The notes beneath the pieces were generated by a model that ran no database searches, was not told where the DNA came from, and was given only the letters and a program-made list of their open reading frames with translations. Source: Chromatiales bacterium (GTDB taxonomy: Bacteria > Pseudomonadota > Gammaproteobacteria > Steroidobacterales > GCA-2729495). Taken from it: 7,733 nt of DNA. The translations under genes were made by a program, and so were the position numbers. Numbering within the stretch: the stretch's first letter is position 1; every line of letters begins with the position of its first letter. Of the stretch, positions 1-6,670 are shown piece by piece. Where the stretch lies: assembly GCA_030614035.1 (NCBI GenBank), contig JAUWKW010000058.1, positions 1 to 7,733 of the forward strand. Reading direction: 5' to 3'.

Positions 1-251
1 GCTATCGTTTGGCGCCTCCGGGTGACAAGTATTACCTGGTCCTCAGGGACGCTGATCATTATCTCGGTGGGTTGCTATGTCGGGATAATCGCGGCGGTGA
101 GCCCGATCCCGAAGCCGTGGAGATTGTGCGCATGGCAAACACCGCGTTTTTGAACGCGTACTTAAAAGGTGATGCAGCAGCGAAGCGTTTCCTGCGCGAC
201 ACTGATTTCACGGCCTTGAAAAGTGGCCGGGTACAGTTCGAATACAAATAG
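1..251 (+). CDS. Alpha/beta hydrolase, C-terminal fragment (5' end outside window)
   Basis: The reading frame enters from the left edge and ends at TAG 249-251, leaving 82 visible residues. The fragment has a DADHYLGG segment (His about residue 19 of the visible part). It fits the strand-8 catalytic His loop of the alpha/beta-hydrolase fold. A long helix follows with AFLNAYLKGDAAAKRFL, typical of the C-terminal helix in dienelactone-hydrolase or PAF-acetylhydrolase-like proteins ('FL.AYLKGD..A..WL'). The Ser nucleophile and acid lie outside the window, so the exact subfamily and substrate cannot be given. The tail ends in GRVQFEYK. The next gene starts about 180 bases downstream with its own candidate promoter, so the two need not share a transcript. 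An internal TTG at 9-11 could be mistaken for a start, but the frame is open to the window edge and the fold requires more N-terminal sequence. Confidence 0.75.
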   Translation, partial: YRLAPPGDKYYLVLRDADHYLGGLLCRDNRGGEPDPEAVEIVRMANTAFLNAYLKGDAAAKRFLRDTDFTALKSGRVQFEYK

Positions 252-311
252 CCGACAGTCGCCGGCCAACGACGCATCATGCGCCACAGAGTGGCCAACT
301 GATCCGAATTT

Positions 312-340
312 TTTACAGGAGTAGGGTTTTCCCGGATAGT
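312..340 (+). promoter_or_regulatory. Candidate sigma70-type promoter for the MFS gene
   Basis: A -35-like TTTACA (312-317) and a -10-like GATAGT (335-340) are separated by exactly 17 bases. They match the consensus hexamers at 5/6 and 4/6 positions. The site lies in the gap after the upstream hydrolase stop and about 90 bases before the MFS start, which would leave a leader of roughly 85 bases. This is a pattern match only. No operator or activator site could be recognised around it. Confidence 0.4.
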
Positions 341-432
341 ACGCGCGCCTATTCCGCGGCGGATCACCGGGCAAGAACCTCCGCAGCCTGGAATCATTCA
401 TTGCCCGACGGCCAGCGGGTTTCTGCAGCTTA

Positions 433-1638
433 ATGGTTACTGTGTTCATCGTCATTCTGATGAGTGGCATGGGTTTCGGACTCGTGCTGCCGCCATTCAT
501 GTTTGCGGCAACGAACATGGGCGCCTCGCCGATGGTCGCCGCTGCCGTTGTCTCGACTTTTGCCGTCGGCCAGTTTATTGCAACGCCTATCTGGGGTCGG
601 CTCAGCGATAGGTTTGGCCGCAAACCGGTGTTGCTCGTAACAATGCTCGGCTCGGGGCTCGCCTATCTGGTCATGGCCAGCGCGACGAACCTGTGGATAT
701 TGATGTTTGCCCGGTTCCTGACTGGCCTGTTAGCCGGCAATTTTGCGGTCGCCACTGCCTATGTGTCTGACATCACGCCCGCCGACAAGCGGGTGCAGGG
801 TATGGGTTTCGTCGGTGGTGCGGTCAGCCTCGGTTTCATGACGGGCCCAGCTATTGGCGGTCTGCTCGGTGGTGCTGATGCCGAGAGCGCGAGTCTTTTT
901 TTGCCGTCGCTGGCGGCGGCGGCGACCTGCTTGCTGACCTTTATAGCCATTTTGCTGTTTCTAAAGGAAAGCCTGCCGCCCGACAAGCGTGTGGGTTCGG
1001 CGGCACACCATGCCGAGACCGAGTCCAGTGGATTAGAGGCATTCAAACATGTGCTGCGCCGGCCGATACTCGTCGAGATGGTGGTGATGGGGTTTCTCGT
1101 ATTTTTTGCAATGGCGATGTTCGAAACGATTTTCCCGCTCTGGTCCGAGGTCCGCTTCGACTGGGGTCCGCGGAATGTGGGTTTCATATTCATGTATCTC
1201 GGCTTCGTCGTCATGGTCACGCAAATGTTTCTGGCCGGAAAACTTGCGCCGATTTTCGGCGAGGCCAAGTTGTTGATGGGTGCGGTTGTCGCGTACGCTT
1301 GCGGCCTGATTCTCATGACCCAGGTGCCGAGCTGGCAATTCATGATGATCGGTATCACGTTTACGGCGGGCGCTGGTGCTATGTTTAATACGATCGGAGT
1401 CAGGTGGGTATCGCACCACGCCGGCGAATCGGAGCAGGGGCTGGTCATCGGCGTATATCAATCGGCCGGTTGGTTCGGCAGGTCTTTTGGTCCGACCGTA
1501 TCGGGTTTGCTGTTCCAGACAGTCGGCGTAAACAGCCCGCTGTATGTCGGTGCGATGATGATGCTGCCTTGTTTCCTCATCGTGTTGATGATTCGCCGAC
1601 GCAGCGCCGCGATGGCCCCGGTGCAGGAACAGGCATAA
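433..1638 (+). CDS. MFS transporter, DHA1/TetA-like drug:H+ antiporter type
   Basis: A 401-residue, very hydrophobic protein, the usual length for a 12-helix major facilitator. The loop between helices 2 and 3 carries the MFS motif A, GRLSDRFGRKP (residues 55-65). Arg94 in FARFLTGLLAG (92-102) fits the helix 4 motif B. In helix 5, G134-FMT-GP-AIGG (to 143) resembles motif C, the antiporter signature. A hydrophilic loop at about 180-210 separates the two six-helix halves. This places it among proton-driven inner-membrane exporters such as tetracycline/multidrug carriers. The substrate is not predictable, and import of an aromatic compound is also possible. The start ATG 433 gives a very short N-terminus. 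The frame stays open back to 340, but it contains no ATG, GTG or TTG, so 433 is the best start even though no clear Shine-Dalgarno precedes it. The next gene, a Rieske oxygenase, follows after about 207 bases. Confidence 0.88.
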   Translation: MVTVFIVILMSGMGFGLVLPPFMFAATNMGASPMVAAAVVSTFAVGQFIATPIWGRLSDRFGRKPVLLVTMLGSGLAYLVMASATNLWILMFARFLTGLLAGNFAVATAYVSDITPADKRVQGMGFVGGAVSLGFMTGPAIGGLLGGADAESASLFLPSLAAAATCLLTFIAILLFLKESLPPDKRVGSAAHHAETESSGLEAFKHVLRRPILVEMVVMGFLVFFAMAMFETIFPLWSEVRFDWGPRNVGFIFMYLGFVVMVTQMFLAGKLAPIFGEAKLLMGAVVAYACGLILMTQVPSWQFMMIGITFTAGAGAMFNTIGVRWVSHHAGESEQGLVIGVYQSAGWFGRSFGPTVSGLLFQTVGVNSPLYVGAMMMLPCFLIVLMIRRRSAAMAPVQEQA

Positions 1639-1829
1639 ACCGGCCAACGTCATAGCGCTGGTTTCCAGCATCAAGTACCCGCTGCGGCATGTATGGTGTC
1701 GAGGGCCCGTGATAAACTGCGGCCATTAAAGCCGTCTGTGGCTGTGCGGACGGAAACCGTTCAATCCCCGCTGGCGAGCACAAGAACGAACGCGCCAGCC
1801 GCAGCGATGCCGCGGCCTGACAAATAGTT

Positions 1830-1837
1830 GGAGGGAG
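1830..1837 (+). promoter_or_regulatory. Strong ribosome binding site that fixes the oxygenase start
   Basis: GGAGGGAG at 1830-1837 lies 8 bases before ATG 1846. The frame could also be opened at TTG 1828, but that codon overlaps this Shine-Dalgarno sequence. The ATG is therefore the real start, and the six extra residues MEGARY are not translated. Confidence 0.8.
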
Positions 1838-1845
1838 CCCGATAC

Positions 1846-2991
1846 ATGTACATCAACTTCTGGTACCCGATGGCGCGGACCGAGGAATTGACCGACAAGC
1901 CAATGAAGGTCGGTGCTCTGGGACAGGATTTTGTGCTCTTTCGGGACGAGAACGGCGATACGGCTTGTATCAGTAACACTTGCACTCACCGGGGCGGTTC
2001 ACTTTCCGGGGGCAAGATCAAGGGCAACTGCATCGAGTGCCCCTACCATGGCTGGCAGTTTGATGCCGATGGCAACGTGCACCGTGTTCCTTCGCTCGGC
2101 AAAAATGCCAGGATTCCTGGACGAACAAGAATCGATGCCTATCCGGTCGAAGAAAAATTCGGTCTGATACTCGCATTCCTCGGCGACCTTCCAGAAGATC
2201 AGCGACCCCCGGTCATCGATGTCGCAGAATGGGACCAGGATGGCTGGCGACCGACCATTCAGGACTACACGCTAAAGGCCAATTACGAGCGCTCAGTAGA
2301 AAACGGTATTGATCCGGCGCACAACGAGTTCGTGCACGATACCCATGGCTTTGAAGGTGAGGACGAGGAGTACAAGGTTGACGAGATGCGCATCGTGGAA
2401 CCGAGTGGTTGGGGCAAGGGTTTCTGGCATGATTTCAACGCTCCCTCACTAACCGACGACAACCAGATGAAGGACACCCGTCCGGACTCTGGCAAACTGG
2501 AGGTTGGCACCGGTTTCCATGGGCCTAACCAGGTTTGGACATATATCCATTTGTCCGATGAAGCCTGGATCCACCAATACCTGATGGAGCGTCCGATCGA
2601 TGACAGCAGTACTCATATATACCTGGTCTGCATGCGCAACTCTTTCCTCAAGCCCGCGATGGACCAGAATGTCATCGATCGCAACCAATATGTGGCAGAT
2701 CAAGACGTCAAAATAATTGAAAACCTGAACCCTGCATTGACGCCACTCACCAACACCAGGGAATTCATGACACCGTCGGACAAATGCATCCTGATGTATC
2801 GCGAGGCGCTGAAGGAATGGGATGCAAACGGCTGGCGTATCGATACCGACACGGTCGCACGAAACAGGCGCAAAGTGGCGTATGCGGTCCCGGGCCCGGC
2901 GCGCCGTCAACAGAAGGGTTGGGTGTTGGACTCGATTCCATTGCTCGGCGCCGAAGATGCTGCAAAGCTGAAGCTGAAAGCGACCGGTTAA
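1846..2991 (+). CDS. Rieske non-heme iron oxygenase, oxygenase (alpha) subunit
   Basis: 381 residues from ATG 1846. The N-terminal Rieske domain (about 1-110) has both [2Fe-2S] ligand pairs: C46-T-H48 in CTHRGG and C65-PY-H68 in CPYHGW. The C-terminal catalytic domain has D156-PAH159-x4-H164, the bridging Asp and two His ligands of the mononuclear iron. Asp287 in DQDVKIIE is the likely third ligand by position. Length and layout match the single-component oxygenases of the vanillate O-demethylase / dicamba monooxygenase / pheophorbide-oxygenase-like group, rather than the alpha3beta3 naphthalene type. These enzymes use O2 and electrons from a separate reductase or ferredoxin to hydroxylate or demethylate aromatic or other cyclic substrates in the cytoplasm. 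No reductase, ferredoxin or beta-subunit gene is in this window. The double hydrolase gene begins 22 bases after the stop and is probably co-transcribed. The substrate is unknown. Confidence 0.9.
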   Translation: MYINFWYPMARTEELTDKPMKVGALGQDFVLFRDENGDTACISNTCTHRGGSLSGGKIKGNCIECPYHGWQFDADGNVHRVPSLGKNARIPGRTRIDAYPVEEKFGLILAFLGDLPEDQRPPVIDVAEWDQDGWRPTIQDYTLKANYERSVENGIDPAHNEFVHDTHGFEGEDEEYKVDEMRIVEPSGWGKGFWHDFNAPSLTDDNQMKDTRPDSGKLEVGTGFHGPNQVWTYIHLSDEAWIHQYLMERPIDDSSTHIYLVCMRNSFLKPAMDQNVIDRNQYVADQDVKIIENLNPALTPLTNTREFMTPSDKCILMYREALKEWDANGWRIDTDTVARNRRKVAYAVPGPARRQQKGWVLDSIPLLGAEDAAKLKLKATG

Positions 2992-3013
2992 GCTAGCCGA
3001 TCAATTATTTCTG

Positions 3014-4699
3014 ATGCGCATCAAGCGGCATTTCGTCACGATCGACGGGCGCTCGGGGACACGCCAGGTTCACTATCGACGCTGCGGCGACGGCCCGGCG
3101 ATGTTACTACTGCACCAGTCGCCGCGGTCATCTGCAGAATTCATCGAACTCATAGAACGCTGGGGCGAGTCGTTTACCGTCGTTGCCCCTGATCATCCGG
3201 GCTATGGAGTATCGGATCCTCTCGGCGACCCGGCAGCAAACATGGAAGCTTTTGCCGAGGCGCTGGTGGAGTTCATGGACGCGATCGGCCTGGAGTCGGC
3301 AGCGGTGTATGGAATGCATACCGGCGCCGGCATGGCCGTCGCGCTGGCGGCGCGGCATCCCGAGCGAGTTTCCTGCCTGGTCGCCAACGGTTTTGTCGTG
3401 TTTGAGGACCGTGAACGCCAGGAGTTCCTGGCAAACTATCTGCCTCCGTTTCGTCCCGCTTGGGATGGTAGTCACCTGGCCTGGCTATGGGCCCGCCATC
3501 GAGATCAGCTGATTTTCTTTCCCTGGTATGAAAGTACGTCCGCGGCTCGTATGGATCTATCGATGCCCAATGCAGAACATTTGAACGAGGCGGTAATCGA
3601 TTTTCTGCGCGCCGATGATAATTATCACGTTGCCTATGCGGCTGCATTTCGGTATCGGGGTGATTTGGCGCTCAGGTATCTGCGGGTACCCGCGTTGATC
3701 ACCGCTGCCGAACAAGATCCATTGCGCAATCACCTCGACCGAATCAAGCGCACTTCGGAACAGGTCGAAGTGCGCCCTGGAGGTTCATCGGAAGAAACCC
3801 TGGAGATGGCGCTGGAATTTCTGAAACGCGATCCGGGCGGCAACGTGCCGGAAGTTGAGACAAGCCGCGCAGTTCCCGGGCGTCTCTGGAACCGGATGGT
3901 CGATGTCCGCGGTGGCCAGCTCCGAGTCCAATGCAACTTCGAGGCCGACGGTCGGCCAGTGTTGATTCAGCACGGTGCCGGTGGGGCCGCCGAAACGGTG
4001 GGGCCCGTTGCCGAGGCAATCCGATCCCGTCGTCCGGTGATTGTTGTCGAGCTTCCGGGTCACGGAGAATCCGATACCACGCACCCTGATGAGGCGGTTA
4101 CGGTCGCCAGATATCGCGAAGCGTTGTCCGATGTGTTGGACGTCCTCGGTGTCGATCAGGTCGATGTCTACGGTCAATGGGGCGGTGGCCTGGTTGCATT
4201 GGACCTTGCGCGAACTCATGCGGGCCGGGTCCAGAGTCTGGCAATCCGCGGGCTGCAATACCTGGCTGAAGGCGAGCCACAGTCGTTGCTTGCCCGCTAT
4301 GCACCGGCCATCGTGCCGGTGTGGCACGGTGGGCACCTGATGGAAACCTGGCATCTGGTCCGGGACCAGTCCCTGTATTGGCCCTGGTTTCGTCGCAGTG
4401 GCGACAGCATTATCCGGGCCGATCCGCAGATAGATGCCAAATCGGTGCACACTCGCGTCGTGGCCATGCTGAAGGCCGGCCCGAATTGGCGCCACGCATG
4501 CCGCAGCTTTTTCCAATATCCCGTGCGGGCGCAGCTAAACGCACTTAGAGCCCCGACCTTATTGTGCGCTGCTGCATGGGACCCAAATCGGCCACACACG
4601 CAGGCGGCCGCTAGCGCAGTCAGCGCCTGCCAGTATCGCGATCTTCCCGACGACCAAGCGGACTGGGCGACCACTCTGCTCGAGTTCTTTGGTCGCTGA
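3014..4699 (+). CDS. Tandem two-domain alpha/beta-hydrolase-fold protein with non-canonical active sites
   Basis: 561 residues, twice the normal size of the fold. Domain 1 spans about 1-271 and domain 2 about 290-561, joined by a short linker (DPGGNVPEVETSR). Each domain has the opening strand/turn (LLLHQSP 31-37; LIQHGAGG 317-324), a DHPGYGVSDP or LPGHGESD loop (60-69; 347-354), a nucleophile elbow and an acid-bearing strand end (D235 in AAEQDP; D523 in AAAWDP). The elbows read G100-M-H102-T-G104 and G387-Q-W389-G-G391, so the Ser position is His in one and Trp in the other. No His sits in the usual C-terminal loop (around VRPGGSSEE 253-261 and DLPDDQADW 543-551). The cap regions share W150/W437, HL (154-155/441-442), W158/W446, RDQ (163-165/450-452) and PW (170-171/457-458), which shows a within-gene duplication. 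No leader peptide is visible, so it is probably cytoplasmic. Canonical esterase chemistry is doubtful. It may bind a ligand, or act by another mechanism on the oxygenase product. It starts at ATG 3014 with no good Shine-Dalgarno, so coupling to the oxygenase gene is likely. Confidence 0.85.
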   Translation: MRIKRHFVTIDGRSGTRQVHYRRCGDGPAMLLLHQSPRSSAEFIELIERWGESFTVVAPDHPGYGVSDPLGDPAANMEAFAEALVEFMDAIGLESAAVYGMHTGAGMAVALAARHPERVSCLVANGFVVFEDRERQEFLANYLPPFRPAWDGSHLAWLWARHRDQLIFFPWYESTSAARMDLSMPNAEHLNEAVIDFLRADDNYHVAYAAAFRYRGDLALRYLRVPALITAAEQDPLRNHLDRIKRTSEQVEVRPGGSSEETLEMALEFLKRDPGGNVPEVETSRAVPGRLWNRMVDVRGGQLRVQCNFEADGRPVLIQHGAGGAAETVGPVAEAIRSRRPVIVVELPGHGESDTTHPDEAVTVARYREALSDVLDVLGVDQVDVYGQWGGGLVALDLARTHAGRVQSLAIRGLQYLAEGEPQSLLARYAPAIVPVWHGGHLMETWHLVRDQSLYWPWFRRSGDSIIRADPQIDAKSVHTRVVAMLKAGPNWRHACRSFFQYPVRAQLNALRAPTLLCAAAWDPNRPHTQAAASAVSACQYRDLPDDQADWATTLLEFFGR

Positions 4700-4739
4700 T
4701 TCAGAAACGGACAAACTGACCATTTCCGGTTGAGATTTC

Positions 4740-4767
4740 TTGCCAGCAGGTTGGAATAGCGTACAGT
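4740..4767 (+). promoter_or_regulatory. Candidate promoter upstream of the two dehydrogenase genes
   Basis: TTGCCA (4740-4745, 5/6 to the -35 consensus) and TACAGT (4762-4767, 4/6 to the -10 consensus) are 16 bases apart. They lie in the 200-base gap after the double hydrolase gene. The implied leader would be about 125 bases long and would contain a small perfect stem, CCGGC-CACA-GCCGG (4839-4852), with no T-run after it. The evidence is pattern matching only, and read-through from the oxygenase/hydrolase genes is equally possible. Confidence 0.3.
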
Positions 4768-4899
4768 CGCCCAGCGCGTAAGTGCGGGTACTGGAATGTT
4801 GCCTGAAGATGAGGTTCGGCACGTCGCCGGTCGCGTTGCCGGCCACAGCCGGTGGGCGGAACATTGATGTGATGAAAACTCCTTAGAAGGATAACAACG

Positions 4900-5790
4900 A
4901 TGACAAAGCCACACGACGACAACGAGCAGTCTCACGTGGACCGAAGGGAATTCATGGCCGCCGCAGCGGGCATGGCCGCTGCGGTTCTTGCGGCTCACGA
5001 GACAAACGCCGCCGGGCACGCCAGTACGCCGGCTAATTTCGCGCCGGAGGACAGAGTCGCCAGGCCGGTCAGTGCGGGTTCGAGGATACTTATTACTGGT
5101 GCGAACCGGGGGCTAGGGTTTGAATTCGCTCGCCAGTACGCCGAGCTCGATACCCGAATAATTGCGACCTGCCGTACTCCCGATAAAGCCACTGCGCTGC
5201 AGGAACTTGCGGCAGACAACCCCGGAATAGTTATCGAAAAGCTGGACGTTACCGATCTCGAGAATATAGACGAACTGGCAACAAAATACGCGGGCGAGCC
5301 GATCGATGTGCTGCTGAACAACGCGGGAATAGGCGGCGGCGCTGAAAATCAGATTTTCGGTAAATTAAATTATCCGGTCTTCTTCGAAGTCATGTCGGTG
5401 AATGTCGTGGGCCCGATCAAGATGTGTGAGGCATTTCGCAAGAACGTCGAGGCCAGCAATCTTAAGAAGATGATTACGGTCTCGAGTAGCCAGGGATCCA
5501 TCGCGGAGGTCATGATGCCGATGCTCTATTGGTACCGGAGCAGCAAGGCCGCGGTGAACATGCAGATGGTGAATCTCGCATTGCAGATGCGCCGTAGGAA
5601 AGTCATCGTCGGTTTGGTTACACCAGGCGCGACCGCAACCGACTTCATTCCGGAGCCTTTCAGAAGCAGAATTCCGAGTATCCGGCAGCCAGAGGTTGCC
5701 GCCGCCGATATGATGCGCAACATCGACCGATTCACGCTGGAGAACAGCGGTAGCTATTTCAATTACGACGATACGGTGCTGCCTTGGTAG
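4900..5790 (+). CDS. Short-chain dehydrogenase/reductase (C-factor/sniffer-like) with Tat leader
   Basis: 296 residues, starting at ATG 4900 with AGAAGGA at 4885-4891 as the Shine-Dalgarno. The first ~45 residues form a twin-arginine leader: DRREFMA (14-20), then an Ala-rich hydrophobic stretch (20-32) and a small-residue region near 36-42 where cleavage is plausible. The mature part is a classical Rossmann SDR: TGANRGLG (66-73) binds the dinucleotide, LDV (115-117), NNAG (140-143), an active-site Ser in SSS (195-197), and Y212-RSS-K216. Arg92 in ATCRTP suggests NADP(H) preference. The pattern resembles C-factor/sniffer-like carbonyl reductases. Export by Tat fits an enzyme that folds around its cofactor in the cytoplasm before crossing the membrane. 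The substrate is unknown, probably a ketone, aldehyde or alcohol. The paralogue begins 37 bases after the stop, so the two likely form one operon. Confidence 0.88.
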   Translation: MTKPHDDNEQSHVDRREFMAAAAGMAAAVLAAHETNAAGHASTPANFAPEDRVARPVSAGSRILITGANRGLGFEFARQYAELDTRIIATCRTPDKATALQELAADNPGIVIEKLDVTDLENIDELATKYAGEPIDVLLNNAGIGGGAENQIFGKLNYPVFFEVMSVNVVGPIKMCEAFRKNVEASNLKKMITVSSSQGSIAEVMMPMLYWYRSSKAAVNMQMVNLALQMRRRKVIVGLVTPGATATDFIPEPFRSRIPSIRQPEVAAADMMRNIDRFTLENSGSYFNYDDTVLPW

Positions 5791-5827
5791 GCAGATATTA
5801 AAAAGTCAAACGCTGGAGAATCTGGAA

Positions 5828-6664
5828 ATGATTTCAAAATTGCCTCGCAAGGGTATTGACCGAATACGCTGGCTACTGGTTGTATCGGTCAGCGGCCTCC
5901 TACTGGCTATGCTGCTGCCTGCTGTCGCCCAAGAGGCGTCGGAGGACTTGCCCTATATACCGACCGTACTGATTACCGGCGCAAACCGGGGCCTAGGGCT
6001 GGAATTCACCCGTCAGTACGTCGATCGCGGCTGGCGAGTCATAGCTACGGCGCGCCGTCCCGATGCAGCGGATGATCTGAATGCACTGGCCGAGAAGCAC
6101 CCGGGCCTCGTCATAATTGAACAACTCGATGTGCAGGATTTCGACGTGATCGACGCGCTGTCAGAGAAGTATGCAGATACGCCAATCGATATTCTGCTCA
6201 ACAATGCCGGCATCAATGGAGGCGCGCGGAATCAGATGTTTCGGAAGCTGCAGTACGAGGCATTCGATGAAGTGTTGCTTACCAACACCATTGCGCCGCT
6301 GAAGATGTCGGAGGCGTTCTACGAAAACGTGCTGGCCAGCCAGCAGAAAAAGATCGTGACGGTTTCGAGCAGCGAGGGCTCAATCGGCGGCGCGACTCAG
6401 CCGCGATTGTATTTCTACCGCAGCAGCAAAGCGGCCGTGAATATGCTCATGGTGAATTTGGCGCTGCAGCTCAAGCGAAAAGGCATCAGCGTCGGTATGG
6501 TCAATCCCGGTCCTACCGATACGGATTTCATGGCAGGTTTGCCGAAGAGCATGCTGAGATCGCCAACCGACGCGGTCGCGGACATGATCCGAAACATAGA
6601 CGGGTTGAATCTCGAAACTTCGGGTACGTTTTGGCAGTACGACGGAACGATTATTCCGTGGTAG
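5828..6664 (+). CDS. Short-chain dehydrogenase/reductase paralogue with Sec-like leader
   Basis: 278 residues, ATG 5828 preceded by GGAGA at 5815-5819. The N-terminus has basic residues (KLPRKGIDRIR, 4-14), a hydrophobic core (about 15-31) and AVA|QE, a good signal-peptidase I site after Ala34. No twin arginine is present. An uncleaved membrane anchor is an alternative. The enzyme part has TGANRGLG (50-57), LDV (100-102), NNAG (125-128), SSS (180-182) and Y197-RSS-K201, so all SDR catalytic elements are intact. It aligns with the preceding gene over the whole enzyme domain, with roughly half or more of residues identical by eye. Both proteins share YRSSKAAVNM and end in a D-x-T-x-x-PW C-terminus. 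The pair clearly arose by tandem duplication with different leaders. Sec export of a Rossmann enzyme is unusual because NAD(P) is scarce outside the cytoplasm. The stop codon lies 6 bases before the palindromic element. Confidence 0.88.
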   Translation: MISKLPRKGIDRIRWLLVVSVSGLLLAMLLPAVAQEASEDLPYIPTVLITGANRGLGLEFTRQYVDRGWRVIATARRPDAADDLNALAEKHPGLVIIEQLDVQDFDVIDALSEKYADTPIDILLNNAGINGGARNQMFRKLQYEAFDEVLLTNTIAPLKMSEAFYENVLASQQKKIVTVSSSEGSIGGATQPRLYFYRSSKAAVNMLMVNLALQLKRKGISVGMVNPGPTDTDFMAGLPKSMLRSPTDAVADMIRNIDGLNLETSGTFWQYDGTIIPW

Positions 6665-6670
6665 CAAGCG

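Noticed and set aside
1639..1666. Terminator after the MFS gene (ACCGGC 1639-1644 with GCTGGT 1657-1662)
   Set aside because: The stem is only six pairs with one G-T, the loop is 12 bases, and only TT follows it before CC. Too weak to call.
1732..1753. Hairpin CCGTCTG / CGGACGG with 8-base loop upstream of the oxygenase gene
   Set aside because: There is a seven-pair stem with one G-T but no T-run, and no regulatory motif recognised around it. It could be a leader structure, but it is within what chance produces in this GC range.
1828..1845. TTG 1828 as the start of the Rieske oxygenase
   Set aside because: The TTG overlaps the GGAGGGAG Shine-Dalgarno sequence that is ideally placed for ATG 1846.
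3785..4516. Large minus-strand frame of 243 codons inside the double hydrolase gene
   Set aside because: It is antisense to a gene with clear fold-wide homology on the plus strand. The translation shows no recognisable domain and there is no ribosome binding site logic.
4839..4852. Perfect 5-base stem CCGGC-CACA-GCCGG upstream of the Tat-leader dehydrogenase
   Set aside because: It is too short for a terminator or a riboswitch call, and no T-run follows.
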